Shown: in pieces, positions 34,147 to 48,300 of the stretch | Numbering within the stretch: the stretch's first letter is position 1 | How the letters are laid out: every line of letters starts with the position of its first letter | Assembly: GCA_020055645.1 (NCBI GenBank) | Contig: CM034549.1 | Span: 22,217,930-22,281,929 of the forward strand | DNA from: Tomocerus qinae | Taxonomy: Eukaryota; Arthropoda; Collembola; Entomobryomorpha; Tomoceridae | Length of the DNA stretch: 64,000 bases | Reading direction: 5' to 3' | The notes under the pieces: model-generated | The model's database searches: none | Told to the model about the DNA's origin: nothing | What the model saw: the letters and a program-made list of their open reading frames with translations, nothing else | Translations under genes and position numbers: made by a program

Positions 34147-37100
34147 TGACATATTATATATATCCAGCCAAAGCATCATATTTGTAATTAACCTATTTAG
34201 CAAATTCTATAAAAAATTGCGATTGAAATGAAATTAAAGTTCGGTGTCTAAAAGTTACATATGTTGAATTGTGTATTGAATTTGGTTGACAGGGGTGGCA
34301 TTTGACAACGTGTGTTTTGATACAAACCTTATTTCAATTCAAACGGTAACATAATACCAGTACAATGAGGGTCTAATGCAAAGTATGTGGTTATGCAATG
34401 TGAGATTATATATATGTAAGTATGTAGTAACAACGAATTCACAAACCAAGATTCTCTGAATTACAACTAAATCTATGTGCCTATTTTGTTATTAGAATAA
34501 TGGAACAGTACATAGATAGATACTTGTGTATTCAGAAACAGGGCAAGACGAAAACAAAGGAATAGGAATCCAGAGAACATTGGAACATGTTTCATCTTTG
34601 TTAGAAGTACGTGGTAACTTCCATTTAAATTTCTATCTCTGAAGAGCCCTGGAGTTGTGTGCATCTGCATTACCTCGCTAACTTTTGCATAGGTAAGTAG
34701 TTGTCTAAGTATAATTTCTAGGTAGAGGTTGTTTGTTATGATTTGAGTATAACTCGGAACATAAATAGGTAATGACATAAATGAACATAAATACTTGAGA
34801 ATTTTGGTGGAATGGTTTGACTTGGAGATGTTATGTTTTAAGATTAGTAGTTGAATGGTTCGAGCGGTAACAGTCGTTAAAGCTCGTTCTCCTCCCGCCT
34901 TTATAGTAGCAGTGTGATATGAATGCTATTATGACTGATGAGGGTACAAGATCCGAGTATGAAAGGGAGAAAGTTTATAATCCTTTTTGGAGAAACAAAG
35001 ATTCAGTTTGTTTTTATGTCTGAGGAGCAAGTCCTCTTTCTCTGGCAGATTTGCAGAGACAGAGGAAACCGCAAGATCTGAACATGATACGATATGGTAC
35101 AAAGAAAACCAGAATAAGATACACAATGAGATGTAATGCTCCACACTCTCATTACGACTCCAGAATAGAAATGGATGAAGGAGAACAAGGACACTTACTA
35201 TTACAGATGCTATTATCATAACATCCTGCAGTCGCAAGATCTGTACCTCTACTACTACTCTTTACACATTAAGGCACTACCCTTCTACTACTACCCTGTA
35301 AACACAATGTGTGCACTCACTCCTCCAGGCACAGACAATAGATTATAATATTGTGCACGAGGAGATAATACTTCCTCTCCGTCATGTCATTACTAATTAG
35401 TAGACTTTATACACACATACTCCTCCCTATAACACTAACCTCATATACTACATTTGCATACTCCACATTTCACATACGTAGTTACTATAAATCTTTAATT
35501 TCCATATGTTCTGACTCTAATTCCTGCAAGGCGACAAGAAAAGGAAACGCTTTTCTAATGCAGCCCGATGCTGTCATACCCTTTCTTTGTCTTTCCTCCG
35601 CTACTTTATCTATATTTACATTCATATAGGCTTTAACTTTTTAAGTAGGCCTTGCTTACATCTTCAGTGTACAAATATATATTTCACTCGTTCTAATTCC
35701 CTAGCAGATCGTTATACACGTTATACTAACAGCATCAACTTAACCAACTAGCTGGGGAATTATGTATAATTTCATTTCTGAGTAGGTATACCAGAAACTA
35801 TATGGCAAAGGCTAAGAACCAGTACAGACCGGCCTATAATAATCCAAAACTTGACCATAAATTGTGAAATTAATGAACCAATTCGGTAAAGCAATTTCAT
35901 CATGAATAGTGACCCTAGAAAAGTGTCAATATAATAATCTGGCTTATTTTAACCAATTGGGGGCTACTGAAAGTTAAAGATAGTATACTCACAAAACTTG
36001 ATGAAAAGTTGCGTTAATTGAATAAAGGGTTTATGATATTATTGTGAAAAAAAGCTTTTAGCGAAAACTATTGCTTAACCCAATAGACAATTGGCCTGTA
36101 ACATATATTAGTGTAGTAAAAAGAGTATAAGGGATTGTGTTAGGAAAGGACAATGAAGTTAGTGCCTAAAGTATGTACTTGTGTGTTATAGTTACTTATG
36201 TAATGTTCAAAGGTACACATGCATGAAGAGAGTTGAAAATGGTTGTACGTAGCTAGCTGGTTGTCTGCTAAGTTTACGAAGTTAGGACATGAGACAGGAA
36301 GAAGGAGAAAACTGAACAATAAATATAGAGTAGAAGTTACAGAAGAGGAGTTAGTTGGAATTTAGAATAGGAAGAATAGGTTATATTAGATATTATGTAA
36401 GAGAAAGTTGGAGAACAGAGAGAGGAAGTGTCTAAGGACAAGGACTGCATAAGAGTATAGTGCAGCGACTTAAGAAAAGAGGACTATGGGAGTGAAAGGA
36501 AAAGAGCTCTGCGTAGATTACACAAGCTTACGTAACTGGCAGAGAGGACAAGGAGATGAGACAGAGATGTGCTGGTACTTGAAGGAAAGGGATAACTTGG
36601 CAAGGGAAATCCTCTCTGAAGTGCAATGCATCTGTATTCAGGCCTGCACACTCTGTAACCTAACACATTCACTCGTATGATGAATGTGTGCCGAATTAGT
36701 TTATGAAGGATTGATAAGTAGGATGAGATTGGAATTTCTATCATCACCCGGACACAAGGGGGTTGAGCATACACACAGACAGACTGATGAGTGAATGAGC
36801 AGAGAGCTATGAAATCCATGACTGCATCCGTGATTCACAATATTGTCATCACGACTTTCCCTTTACAATCCCCGTCTGATGATATTGATACAGTGCAGTA
36901 GTAGTACATAGGGAAATTATTTTTTTTAGCATGGGAATCCTATATAATAGTGAACTTACTGAAGTGTAGTGATATAGGGTAACAGACATCAAAGCAGCAG
37001 CAGCGGTTGCAAGTCTCATTCCTTTGGTTTGGGTTGATCTATATTGGAATTTGGTTCCGTTGATCACTGGTAGTAATAGTTTAGCTGAACAAGTAAGACT

Positions 37101-40100
37101 GGAATGCTCTGGGGACAGTGATACAATTATACGATCATATGGAATTTCCTCTTCTCTTCTGTACTCTACGTGTCCTGTGTGCAAGTAAAATAGATATTCT
37201 CCAGAGGGATGAGCTCAAGGCATTCTTGCCCAAAAATCTTCACTCTGTCGTCCAAATGTGTGAAAATGACTATTTTTAGAGGGAGAGAGGATTTGTTGGC
37301 GTTTTGTACCCGCCTAGTGGATTCATGGGATCGTCGTCATACCGAATATGGAGAAAGAAGTGTTGGATTGGTTTTGCGAGTTTTAGGTTTGGCTGGGTGA
37401 GTGCCCGCGTCTTGAACACCTAATCCATTTCTACGCTAATGTGCTCGGACTTTTTTCTTTTCTTCGTGTCTCGTCTACTTACTCGGCAAATAGTGGTTTG
37501 ACGCCTTTTCCCATCCAATATGTATCTGTGCAGTCCATACGTGTTAGATCCTCTTCTGCAGTTTTATTGAGCTTAAAATGCTTCATCACTCTGTCCGGTG
37601 CGGTTACATTAAGGGAAATCTTGTTTGGAAAAGGTTGGAGCACGGAGAGGAAGGCAATATGTTCAAGGTAGTCAGTAAAGTAAAGAGAAAGAGAGAGATC
37701 GTGTTTCTCCGCTCTGTCTTGTCTTACATACAATTCCAGCTGAATTCTATTCGTTTGTTCTGGCAATAGGTATTTATATATTACTTTACCCTGTGAATCT
37801 TAGTTACTTTACTTCAATTTCCTCACCTCCTTCACATCCGTATATATTATACTTACTTATGCGGTGTCTGTCCAATCCAGTCTCTGTTATATACTCTTTG
37901 TATGCGTAACGTCAGAAGAGTAGTGGAAAGTGTAAAGCCCATCAGGAGCATTAGTTTGATTAGGTGTGTAGTGGGAGTAGCCCAACTGATTTCGGATGCC
38001 TACAGAGAGTTAGTATGAGAGAAGGAAAACAATTCCTCGGAGAGGATATCGACCGAGTAGTAGTCACTACTATACAGGATCTCCGATCGATTCTATATTC
38101 TTCGCTACTATTACGATGTGAGTGACGGCGAGAATGAGCGGAGAAACATGTACGCAGTCTAGATAAGTGCAATACTTATACCGATACTTTGTACATACAA
38201 TAATACACGAGTACATTAAGCTACCTGAATAGCACAACAAAATACTACTAAAACTCCCGAACATACAACTAGACATTCCTACACCAAAAGCGACTTAAAT
38301 AAAACCTTCATTCACTCACCACTCAGCTCAGATCCTCCTCGTCCTCCACTTTCTCCGTTTTTCTTCTTTCCAACATCCGAGTTGTAACTACTTCTGCTTT
38401 GTCACTATATGTCCCGCTCTAAGTACCAGCCTTAATAGCAAAGAAGCCTAATCGGATAAAAAGACAAACTCATTGTTGCTCATTTGAGGAAAACTAATTG
38501 CCGAGTCCAAGTGCAAGTCGAGCTTCAGCTTTCTCCGTAGCCGCAACTTCACTCAACTTTCTATAGCCAAATCCTATCTCTACGTAACTACACGGGATTA
38601 ACTTATTTCCCGTAAAAACCGGCTCAAATAATCGTTACTAATACAATTATGCTGTCCATGTAAGCTTGTATATACTTATTTATTATTATAACTATCTCTC
38701 TATCTACTCATCCATCTGTTCTCAGGTACCCTACTCTTTTCCCCTCAGGTTTCATCACTAATAATAAAACTACCTAAATACTTCAAGACTTTAACTTAAT
38801 TCATAAAAAACTTTATACAACCCACAACAATGTTGTTTGGAAAAAGTTTCCTGTTCTTAAGTCTTCATCGCTCAAAATACAAATGGGACCACATTATGCT
38901 AAGAATTTACTTATTAACTTAGTTTAAAGAGATTTCCTTGCTAACAAAAAAGACAGACAGAAAGGAACAATGTGCTTAATTAAAGGTTTCACAAAGTGCA
39001 CTTATAATACTTTAGGACCTAAGGTCTTGACAATAAATTAAATATGTTAAATTATGTAATCTCCTTTGTTCTTAAATAAAATGCTACTAATTGAAATTAT
39101 AATTAAAATGATAACTCTTCAGAACTTTTATTTGTATTTGTACCTACATTTGGTGATGAATCATCAGTTAGTTAGTTATCATTAGTTAGTAAGTTAGAAA
39201 AAGTTAAACAGAATATAAACTACTGGCTAACAGTTCAAGAATACAATATGACCAATTCAGAGATGCAATTACGCACAAATTAATGTTATGAAACTCATTG
39301 TAAATGTACCATCGCTCCAAATGCGAAGAAAACTCAAGCCAAATGTGCAACCTTCCAAATGTCTGCTTTAAATTAACTTTTTCGTTACCATTCAATGATT
39401 TAGTTAAATTTTGTTTGTAATTAAAATTAATTGTTTACATTTGTATTACCATACCGTGATGCAATTTAAAGTTTGCGAAGTTCTCCTTCTTCACTGCACA
39501 TTTTAGCTGTCTTTATTATTAGAATTTACGCGATATGCGGAAATAAATAAGACTGTTTTCTAAAGGAGTTTGGCCTTGCATATCTTATGCTCGCGTAATC
39601 AATTTACACAATGCGAAGCTGGAATTCCATGGGTTTACATTTGGAGATAAGTAGTAAGTAAACAACCAAGACGGAGACTCATTTGCATCCGACGGAATAG
39701 TAATGGTTAGGAGTGATTCCATTAAGTGTTGTCGTACTGTAGGTTTCATAGGCTTGTATTTGGTTACACATGCATTATAATTATTAATGAGCACTCTAAA
39801 ATACTAATGTGATGTGACTATGTGACTTATATTATAAATATTTAGTAAGGGAAACAATTTATTTACTTGTAAGTTGTAGTTCTGAGATGGAGGATGGATT
39901 GCTGTGTCTGTGAGATGTAGAAAATGGTGAGTTTTTGAGTAGAAGAGACTTTTGTTTGAGAGTTAAAGTGGTGCTGTCCGATCATCTGCATAATTGACGT
40001 TTTGTTCTTGAGTTTGCCTTATCTGTAGAACATTAGCAGCACTATACATTGTAGTCTTGTGCAATGTTGCAGGAATGCGGAGGTAGTAGTAGTGGATCTG

Positions 40101-42235
40101 TAGTGTGTACAGATAAGTTCCATTACTTCCTTTCTATTTGCTCCACATGACTAGAGACTATAATATTGCATTTCCCTTGCATCCCTCCGTCCTCCTCACA
40201 AAGCACAAACTTTCTATATTAGGTTCTTTGCCTTTCTAGTGAAGTGGAGAGGACTGGAGACGTTCCTTTTTGCCAAAGTCAAAGTTGAGTACACACACAT
40301 GTGCTTTGCCTTCAGCCTTAACACATCAGTCGTCATAATATGTAAGTTAAACACAGAGAGAAAGGACAAATATAAGCAAGTGCAATATAAAATATAATAA
40401 TATATATATAGTAAATAGTAGTATAGGATTATGTGGGTAGTAATAATAGCCTTGTAGTATTAGTAGCATGATCGCCTCTATTACCCTGGCTTTCCCTCTC
40501 GGTGAGTTCTCCTCAAACATGCATTGCAATTGCTCGAGTGTGTGTATGCAAACTTTCCGGGAGGAAAATGTGATGAAAGTCCCAGGCAGGACTGAGGACG
40601 ATTTTCCTCCAGAATGGAGCAGAACAAAAGGAGAACAGCGCTCACCGTCTCACTAACTGCGAAGATAGCGTTTAATAGCATGTATTCCACTCTCAACAGA
40701 CCCAAATACATATTATGTCCTCAACATACAGGTTTCCGTCTTTCTATCAAGGAATTCGTCTTACGACGACATATACAGGGTTAATATATAATATCCGCAA
40801 GACCAATCTATTGTAAAAGAAGAGCTATGAGCAACAGGGAATACTTGTTGATAATGGAGTTTTTTTCATTTTCTCTCATTTCTCAGCTCTCCATGTTATC
40901 GTTGAGCAATATAATGAAAATCCGTGACATTTCGGATAATTAGAACATTCGATACTTTTGCCAAGCTACGAACATTTTTCCTATCATCGTAAATGATCAT
41001 TTTCTTCCTATGAGATGGGTTCACCCTCCCAAAGCAAAACCTTCTTTTACTGATAGTTGATTTTCACTCACTGAACATGATCCTTGATTCACTTTTCATG
41101 CTACATATACTTTTCTACTGATCTTCAAGCTCTAGAATTGTACTGACTACAGAGATAGAAATATTCTTAGGATATAGGTAGTCTGTTGGTGAATGTTTTT
41201 TGATAAGTACGCTGTATTTCGTAATGTGATCTTTCATCTTGAGTCTAGATAGACTGTTGCGTAGTACGAAACTCCACACTAGTGCCGACAACTGCAGTCT
41301 AAATATGACATTACCATGCATTGCATTAAACTCTATACTATACTTATTATCTAATATTATGAAGACTACTTCAACTCTTCTATGGTATGAATAGATAGGC
41401 TTTAGATTCTTCACGTCACCCGTCACCCGGTTTGAAATCTAATTTCAGCACTATGGTACTTATTTTCTAGAGCAATTCTCCTGACGAAATGGCTTTCGGC
41501 AACCGTTTCAGTTTTCACTCGTCAGTGAAATTACCATTAGTTATAAAGATTTCAACCATAGGCAAGGGAATGTTGTCTGTATCTGTATCCTCATCATATG
41601 ATAGGGACACTATTTGTGAAATCATATGCAGCAGAGCGAATAGATACTCTTGGAGATGATGAAATTCTATCCTCTGACTTGGTTCTGACATGTTCTGTCA
41701 TTGCCACATTTAACTACACCATTAGGCTGTGAAATGATTGTATGAACAAACGGATTGGTAAAACAGGTACAAGAAGACAAAATCTCCACTCATACATTTA
41801 TTCGTAGGTGACGATAATGTCGGATCACATAAGATGACCTGAGGAAGGGTTCCTTGGGGCTCGAGTGGAACTCTTCCCCATGTTCACATATTGTCGAAAT
41901 CCGATAAAAAGATTACATACTTACATAGACAGAAAAAAACCGTCCAACATTGAATACAATTTGCAAACCTACTTTTCCCTAAGTCAACATTCAACAACGT
42001 ATGTATTGATTTTCATCATCTGCAACACATAAGGAGATTCTCAGATCCCTCTCTCTCGCCGCGTCACTATACCCTCCTCGTCCTTTGTCTCCAGACGAGA
42101 GAAGAAATATCGGTTGAATCTATGACATGTCAACCTCAGTTTGTCCAATGACAACGGACAATAGCATCTTTGTCTCGTCTTCGTCAGCGATGGCGTACGA
42201 GATAGCTTTATATTACCAGGCACTCAGACTCGCTT

Positions 42236-42241
42236 TTTATT
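42236..42241 (-). terminator. Possible poly(A) signal of the 5-HT1 receptor gene
   Basis: TTTATT on + (AATAAA on -) 27 nt after the stop, which would give a very short 3'UTR. Another perfect signal on the same strand is at 41797-41802, about 470 nt after the stop. Sequence alone cannot choose between them. Confidence 0.3.
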
Positions 42242-42267
42242 GTTTGTTTGTCTATCTCGGCAGCTCC

Positions 42268-42362
42268 CTACACGGCTACAGCTCTGCTTTTCCCGTGCTG
42301 CTTTCCGAAAAGAATTTTCTTGAAGGCTAGTCGGAACTCCGGGCTGAATATCGTGTAGATGA
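42268..42362 (-). CDS. 5-HT1A: 5-HT1 receptor exon 6: NPVIY end and helix 8
   Basis: Acceptor tttttgcag, TAG stop at 42270-42268. Encodes [20 protein letters not shown] then [11 protein letters not shown]. Completes NPVIY across the splice and supplies helix 8. The tail is short, as usual for 5-HT1A types. No palmitoylation Cys is seen in it. Confidence 0.95.
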
Positions 42363-45300
42363 CTGCAAAAAGAAATATCACACAAAGGAAATCAATCCCT
42401 CCACTATCGAGTGTCTATTATCACTATCGTGCATCCCATTTCATTCATGTCGTCACTCTACACCACATAATAACCCCAACGACACAAGCATCCCATTACT
42501 CCTTTTTCCTTTACCCGTTAAATAGGTTACACAACCCAAACAAATGCCATTTTATAATGCTCCTAACAAATCTCAAGGCTCTCGCTTTATTTGAAAAATA
42601 TCTTCTTTCCCATTTAGCCTAGGTGCGTTTGTGCATCATCGTAATATAATTCTAAACGAAAATCAAATTGATTCTACGGAACGTAAATCACAGAGATAAA
42701 CTGTTACCGTATCCTTCGATTTAGCTCCCCTGGATAACTAATAAACCTTGCCTCTTGCACTGATTTCTGAGAATTGATAATAACTACTATTATTTCAATT
42801 TTCATTTTACATCCTTTCAGCACAGAAAGTAAAACTATAAATCACATTAGTGTGCTGGTTAATAGTTGGTTTATAGTTTATAGATGGTGTTTACAGTAAT
42901 ATTACTTTTATATACATAAAAGATTCTCCTGAATAATAGTACGTAACGCATTGATCTCATGCTAATTCTATATTTTTTCCAGCGCAAATTGTAGAATTAA
43001 TATTGAAATCAATTGAAATATGTAATACATAGGAGAAAGTACTATGCATATTCTTCATAGCTAGTTTTGAAACATTTTGTACCCTGCAATGGATGAAAAG
43101 AAAAATATTTCAATATTTTAAGGGAACAAAATCGGAAAATACGGCATTTGATATGTGAAACTTTCATTAAGTGCATCTTGCAGCAATTATTTCGTTTTGT
43201 TAGCTTTACTGGGCTGTACAAATATGAGAGACCATTCGAGGGTTTCGTTGATAAATTAGGGACTAAGGATAAAAATAAAATTATACCAATTAATGCTTTT
43301 AATTCAAAATTAATGTACGTACCTGGATTAAGCGTAGAATTAAAGTATCCAAGCCATTGGAATACAGCGAAAACGTGTTTATTTAAGTAACAATCACATA
43401 ATGGTTCTATCAATACGACCACAAAAAACGGAAGCCAACACATAATAAAGGCTCCAGTAATAATAGCGAGAGTTTTGGCGGCTTTTCTTTCTCGCTTCGA
43501 CTCTCCCGACTCCCTGGATGTTTTGTGTTTTCTTATGGGAGTTGCCTCCGGAGTGACACCGGTTGTTGAGGTGGACAAATTAGGAGAACCTGGAAGAACA
43601 AGTTGATGGGCTAAACAGGCGCTGCTACTCGTGCCTCCTCCGCCACCATTGTTGATAAGGACGGTTTTCTCCGGGCTGGGATTACTAGATGAAGCCTGAG
43701 TGATCAAACTAGTCTCTGCCGCTGGTCGTGGAAGAAGAGCCGTTGCTGGAGGAGGTCGACGTTTTCGAATGCGTTTCCTTGCAGCCTGGAAGATTCGATA
43801 GTACAGGAACAAAATCACAGCCAGAGGTACATAAAACGAGCTCATCGTGCCAAAGATTTGGTAGCCCAGCTCTTGATTCACAATACAATCCTCTGTCACC
43901 ACGATTCCCATCTCTGTGATGTCTGTGATATTTGAGTTTGAGTTTGCTGTTGCTTGGGGCCATACCAGCTGAGCCAACGAGATCAGCAAGGAAAGCGCCC
44001 ATATTATGGCTATCATCGTCAAGATTCTCCGCGGATTTCGTTGATGGATGTAATCTATATTCGTCACGGCCCAGTACCTATCAAGAACACCCCACATCGA
44101 CTTTCAAGAGACAGTACATTTCTTCACATTCCGCTTCTTTATATCCACATCCTTCTACCATGCAACAATTTTCAAGGCAATACGTAACAGGATTTGCATT
44201 TCAATATGCTATCTCATAATTTATTGTATGCAGTAAGTACAGGGGTCGACTCCAATTTGGCATTACCAAATTCACTTCACATGATTGGCAACGAAAATAT
44301 CAAGAATGGCAAAATATTACAAACCGAGTGGAATTAACATGGTTGAGAAATGAGTTTCGTCAAAAAGGAATTTTGCAATGATTATGTATTTATTTGTAAT
44401 TCACAAAATGTATCGAAATCAATACTAATTCAATTTCCACGAGACTACAAACACTGATAACGTTAACTGCCAGCTTTCAATCTTTAAAGTTTAACGAGAA
44501 ATCTGAAAACTCTGTTCTACATCGCACTCATGAATTTTGCTGAGTAACAAAAGAATTATTGGTCTGTCTCGCCTCAAGTCAACATTCTTTAGAATAGCAC
44601 TTTCTCTTTCTATATGCTAATTAAATATGAAACTTTCACGCAGGATAAGTGTAACGTATGGGGTAAGAGAAAGTTCCCTGTGTTCGGAGAATAGTGCCCC
44701 ACACTGTACATAATTTAGTAGCATGTATGTATATGACTGATGCAAATATATAAAATGATTTTAGTATACGTAAGAGTAAGAAAGCAAGTTGCTCACGTCC
44801 TTTACCAATATCAATACATAATCATTCTGTATAGTAGTTTCCATTTACTACGAAAACTGAATCAAAAATTCACAACCTTCCCACCAGTGCACATTTATCA
44901 AATCAAATTTAGTCGGAGAAAGCCATTCATTCAGCTTTCTCCAAACTTGCCGTTCGTGTTCACTATTCAGTTTACAATCAAGTGGGCTGGAATGGAAAGC
45001 GTGCAATTGTGTCTGTTTACAGGCAGCCACCTGCCCGATGCCCAACTCCATAACTTTATTAGACTATTACTTTTACTAAAGTTGCCTATCATACCTCTCT
45101 TTTTGAAGTGTCATTAGTTTAAATTTCTCTCAACTTTCTTCGCCGAAATCCTCATTTTTCATTTTAGGAATTAAATCCTACAAAGCTTTATCATCCTACT
45201 ATCTAACTTTATCTCTTGAAACGAGTCCAAAGTGAGTAATTTACATTGTCTTTGTTGTGTTCCCAAAGGACAACTTACAGAAATTCCTCTCCCTCATTAA

Positions 45301-48300
45301 AACTGTGCAAATGAGTGCAGTCAAGTGACTTTTGTTTACACTTAAGTAATTGACTGCTTTATTTCCGTTGCGTTATAAAAACTTTCTGATTTTACTCCTT
45401 TTAAATTCAACAACTCCAGCTTTCCTCTCTTCTAAATTATATTATCATTGGAGAAAGTTATATTTAGATGGCTTAATTCTACTACGGTAAATCCCAAACA
45501 ATATAATATAATATTTAAGAGCATTTTATAGCATTGATAACCGTCTTTTCGACTAATTTCAATTACAGAAGTTGCAAGTTGTAAACTTCAACTTTGATAC
45601 CTAAGTACATTTACTACAACTTTAACATACGACTTTCCCTAACTTTTAGCAAATAAAATTTACGTATTTAAATTCCACGGACTTTTTCATTTCAAATAGC
45701 TACCTATGTACCTATTCTATTAGTACAATAATATGGATCCAAATTATGTGATTCTTAATACAAAACAGTTCAGCTAGCCTTGTGAACTAATTTGCAACTT
45801 TTCTATCGTAGCTGCTGGAGAGAATTAGGATTTCGAAATAAATTCCTTTCGCCCCTGATAACTACGAAGTATCTGGATTAGTAGTAAAATTTTTACTCTC
45901 AGCGTACGTAAGTTGGACTGTAAATATACCTAGTAGGTACGAGTCTGTTTATGTGTGTATCTAGCAACTATAAGTTACTATATTCTAAAGTACCAGTAGT
46001 TTGTTATACATTTATATGCTACGTACATGCATTTCCAATTTAATGTAGAGTGAAAGTCAAGTTAAGGGAAGGAAAATGGTAGTGGATTTTGGAAAGAAAG
46101 GGAAAGATTGTGATATTATCCTATATGTCTCAATAATTTGTGAGCAGGAATGTAATTTATTTTTTGATGTCGTCTGTTTATGGAGATCTTAAATGCATTT
46201 GTTAGCATTACATGTTCGGAATTGGAAATGTCTCTTCTAGTTGAATTTGTTGCAATCAATAAAATCCGAGTGGTTCCATTTCCACAAATAGAAACATAGA
46301 CAAACACACCATCGTTACATTGGTTACTTACTGGATAGATAGATAGTCTTTAGCTCAATACCCCATCGAATGAGTGCATAATACGTAGCAGTACATTAGG
46401 CATGTAAGAATGTGAGTTACTACGTGGTTATGACTGGCTACTAATACTCGAGTAGTATTGGTACGTATTAAGCATTCTAAATAAACTAATGACGGTGAAA
46501 GGAAGACGGAACGAGAAAGAATAACTTTCCGTCAACTCTCGTATATCATAAGACACGCTTAGCAGTTTACGAAAACAGGCTAATACATAGAAGCAGAGTC
46601 GTAAAAGCCCCATTATGCGCTCTCACAGAGTCACTTGAGTCTCTCAAGTTGTGTCTAATTAAGTTTGCCTAGGAAATAAATTCTCCTCACAGAGCCCCAA
46701 CTCATTCCCCACTACACACACCCGAACTTTCGTGGGGAGGAATTTTAAGAGATTCTCAAAAATTCTTATACAGACTCCAGTTTCTTAGGGGAATGCTTTA
46801 ACAGGATCAACTATAATTAGATATCTATTAGCATGTAAGGTAAGCTGCTACTTGCTAAGTTGCTAGTCTAAAAGCACCCTGAAAATTACAGAATAAAAAG
46901 GTACTCACCGATCCATCGCTATCGCCACTAAATGAAGTATGGAAGCTTTTCCAAAGAAAAATAGTAATTATTATTACAACTTGCATCTTTTCCATTCTTC
47001 TTTTTAAGTGGTGGATTTGTACTAGTAGTATACATACCTGTACAGGAGAGGACGTCAGAGACGGTCCACATATTGCACATGGTCTCCCCAAACATCCATT
47101 TGTTCGAAACCTTTTTATTGACAACATAAATTCTTTTTTACCCCAAAGAACAGGAGCGTAACACATAAAATATTCGATAGAAAATAAAATTCTAGAAAAA
47201 ACATTAGGATAAGCTTTTTGTGTATTCTGCTGGAGAGTTTACTATATACTTGATAGGATTCTATAATATTATCTAGGTTTTCTGTAGTATTTATACAAAA
47301 GCGACCCTTAGCTATGTGTATGTACTACTACGTAGCTAAAGACATCGGAAGTGCTTATAGTAGTACTTTTCTATTCTTAGCTACTACTTTATGCTAGGCT
47401 AGTTTTTCTATAAGTTCCTCTTGCGTCACATGACAGAAAAGAAACAAAGTAAAGAGACACCCGGAACAGAGTTTTGGAAGTAGGGACTTGAGTCATTCTT
47501 CGGAGTAAATTGTCTTATAACTAACAAAGTACTTGTGTCCCCTTTATGCACTACACTAGTATAACAAAAACGATTCTCTTTGCTTCTTCAATATTTTATA
47601 TGTTTACTACCTATAAATTCTATTCTACATTTTAATAGTTACAGTCTACGTCGAAAACAAAAGAGATGAAATAAGGTAAGCCTTAAGGGTAGAACACAAT
47701 CAAATTTCCTTTCACCGTTCTTTGCTAAGGTTAAATTATCAAAATGTTAGTCCAGTTGAATAGCTCCGAAGTTTTACTATAATATATTATTCTATTACTT
47801 TTACCAGCTACCCTCTAGAATCTAGAATATGCATACAAAATTCAAAGTATTGGTCCAGCTACCAATACATGCGTGTAGAGAAAAGTAAACCGAATTGAAC
47901 TGTGCATAATAATACAATAATGTTCCTTATTTGTATTCCATATCGTTGAGTGTAATAGAAAACAACAGAATTTAGCACTTGCCAGTCTGCTCTCGATCTC
48001 TAGCTCCCTTTCGTAGTGTTAGTATTTCCCAGTACTGTGGGAAAGTTTTACAGTTTTATTTTACTTTACGTCCTCCTCACCCGTCTCTGAATGAAAAGCA
48101 AGCAAGGCAAGGAGAATAGTTTTAGTCATGTCTACAAATAGAACGGAAGGTAAAGAATAAAAGAGTAAATATCACATAGATATCTGAATTGTAGACGACC
48201 GTATCCATCTCTACCTACACAAACATATTTTATATTACCCGAAAAGAGCTTCCTCCGACTAAATGCATAGGGAATGAAGTTAAAGAAAACAAAACAGAAA

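Larger units (their letters stand above)
23940..42267. other. Long intergenic or 5' intronic region
   Basis: About 18 kb with no gene I can support on either strand. Part may be the first intron of the SH3BP5-like gene, whose 5' exon was not found, and the part next to 42268 includes the receptor 3'UTR. Contains the hAT MITE (33923-34138), ten copies of the dispersed octamer, several short hairpins, and a GC-richer patch at 37200-37770 with chained open frames (see findings). Confidence 0.7.

Noticed and set aside
36990..37204. Open stretch ending CPVCK as a further upstream exon of the 37.2-kb candidate gene
   Set aside because: Joining it would need an intron of only 20 nt (37185-37204), too short for splicing.
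44078..44097. Start of the receptor's TM3-7 open frame at the ATG reading MWGVLDRYW
   Set aside because: The apparent DR before YW lies before the acceptor gatag; the true D and R come from the microexon at 46909-46945, whose [11 protein letters not shown] fits TM3.
44740..45117. 125-codon open frame on + inside a receptor intron
   Set aside because: Hydrophobic, A+T-driven composition, no recognisable domain and no supporting splice or promoter context; such frames are expected in this composition.
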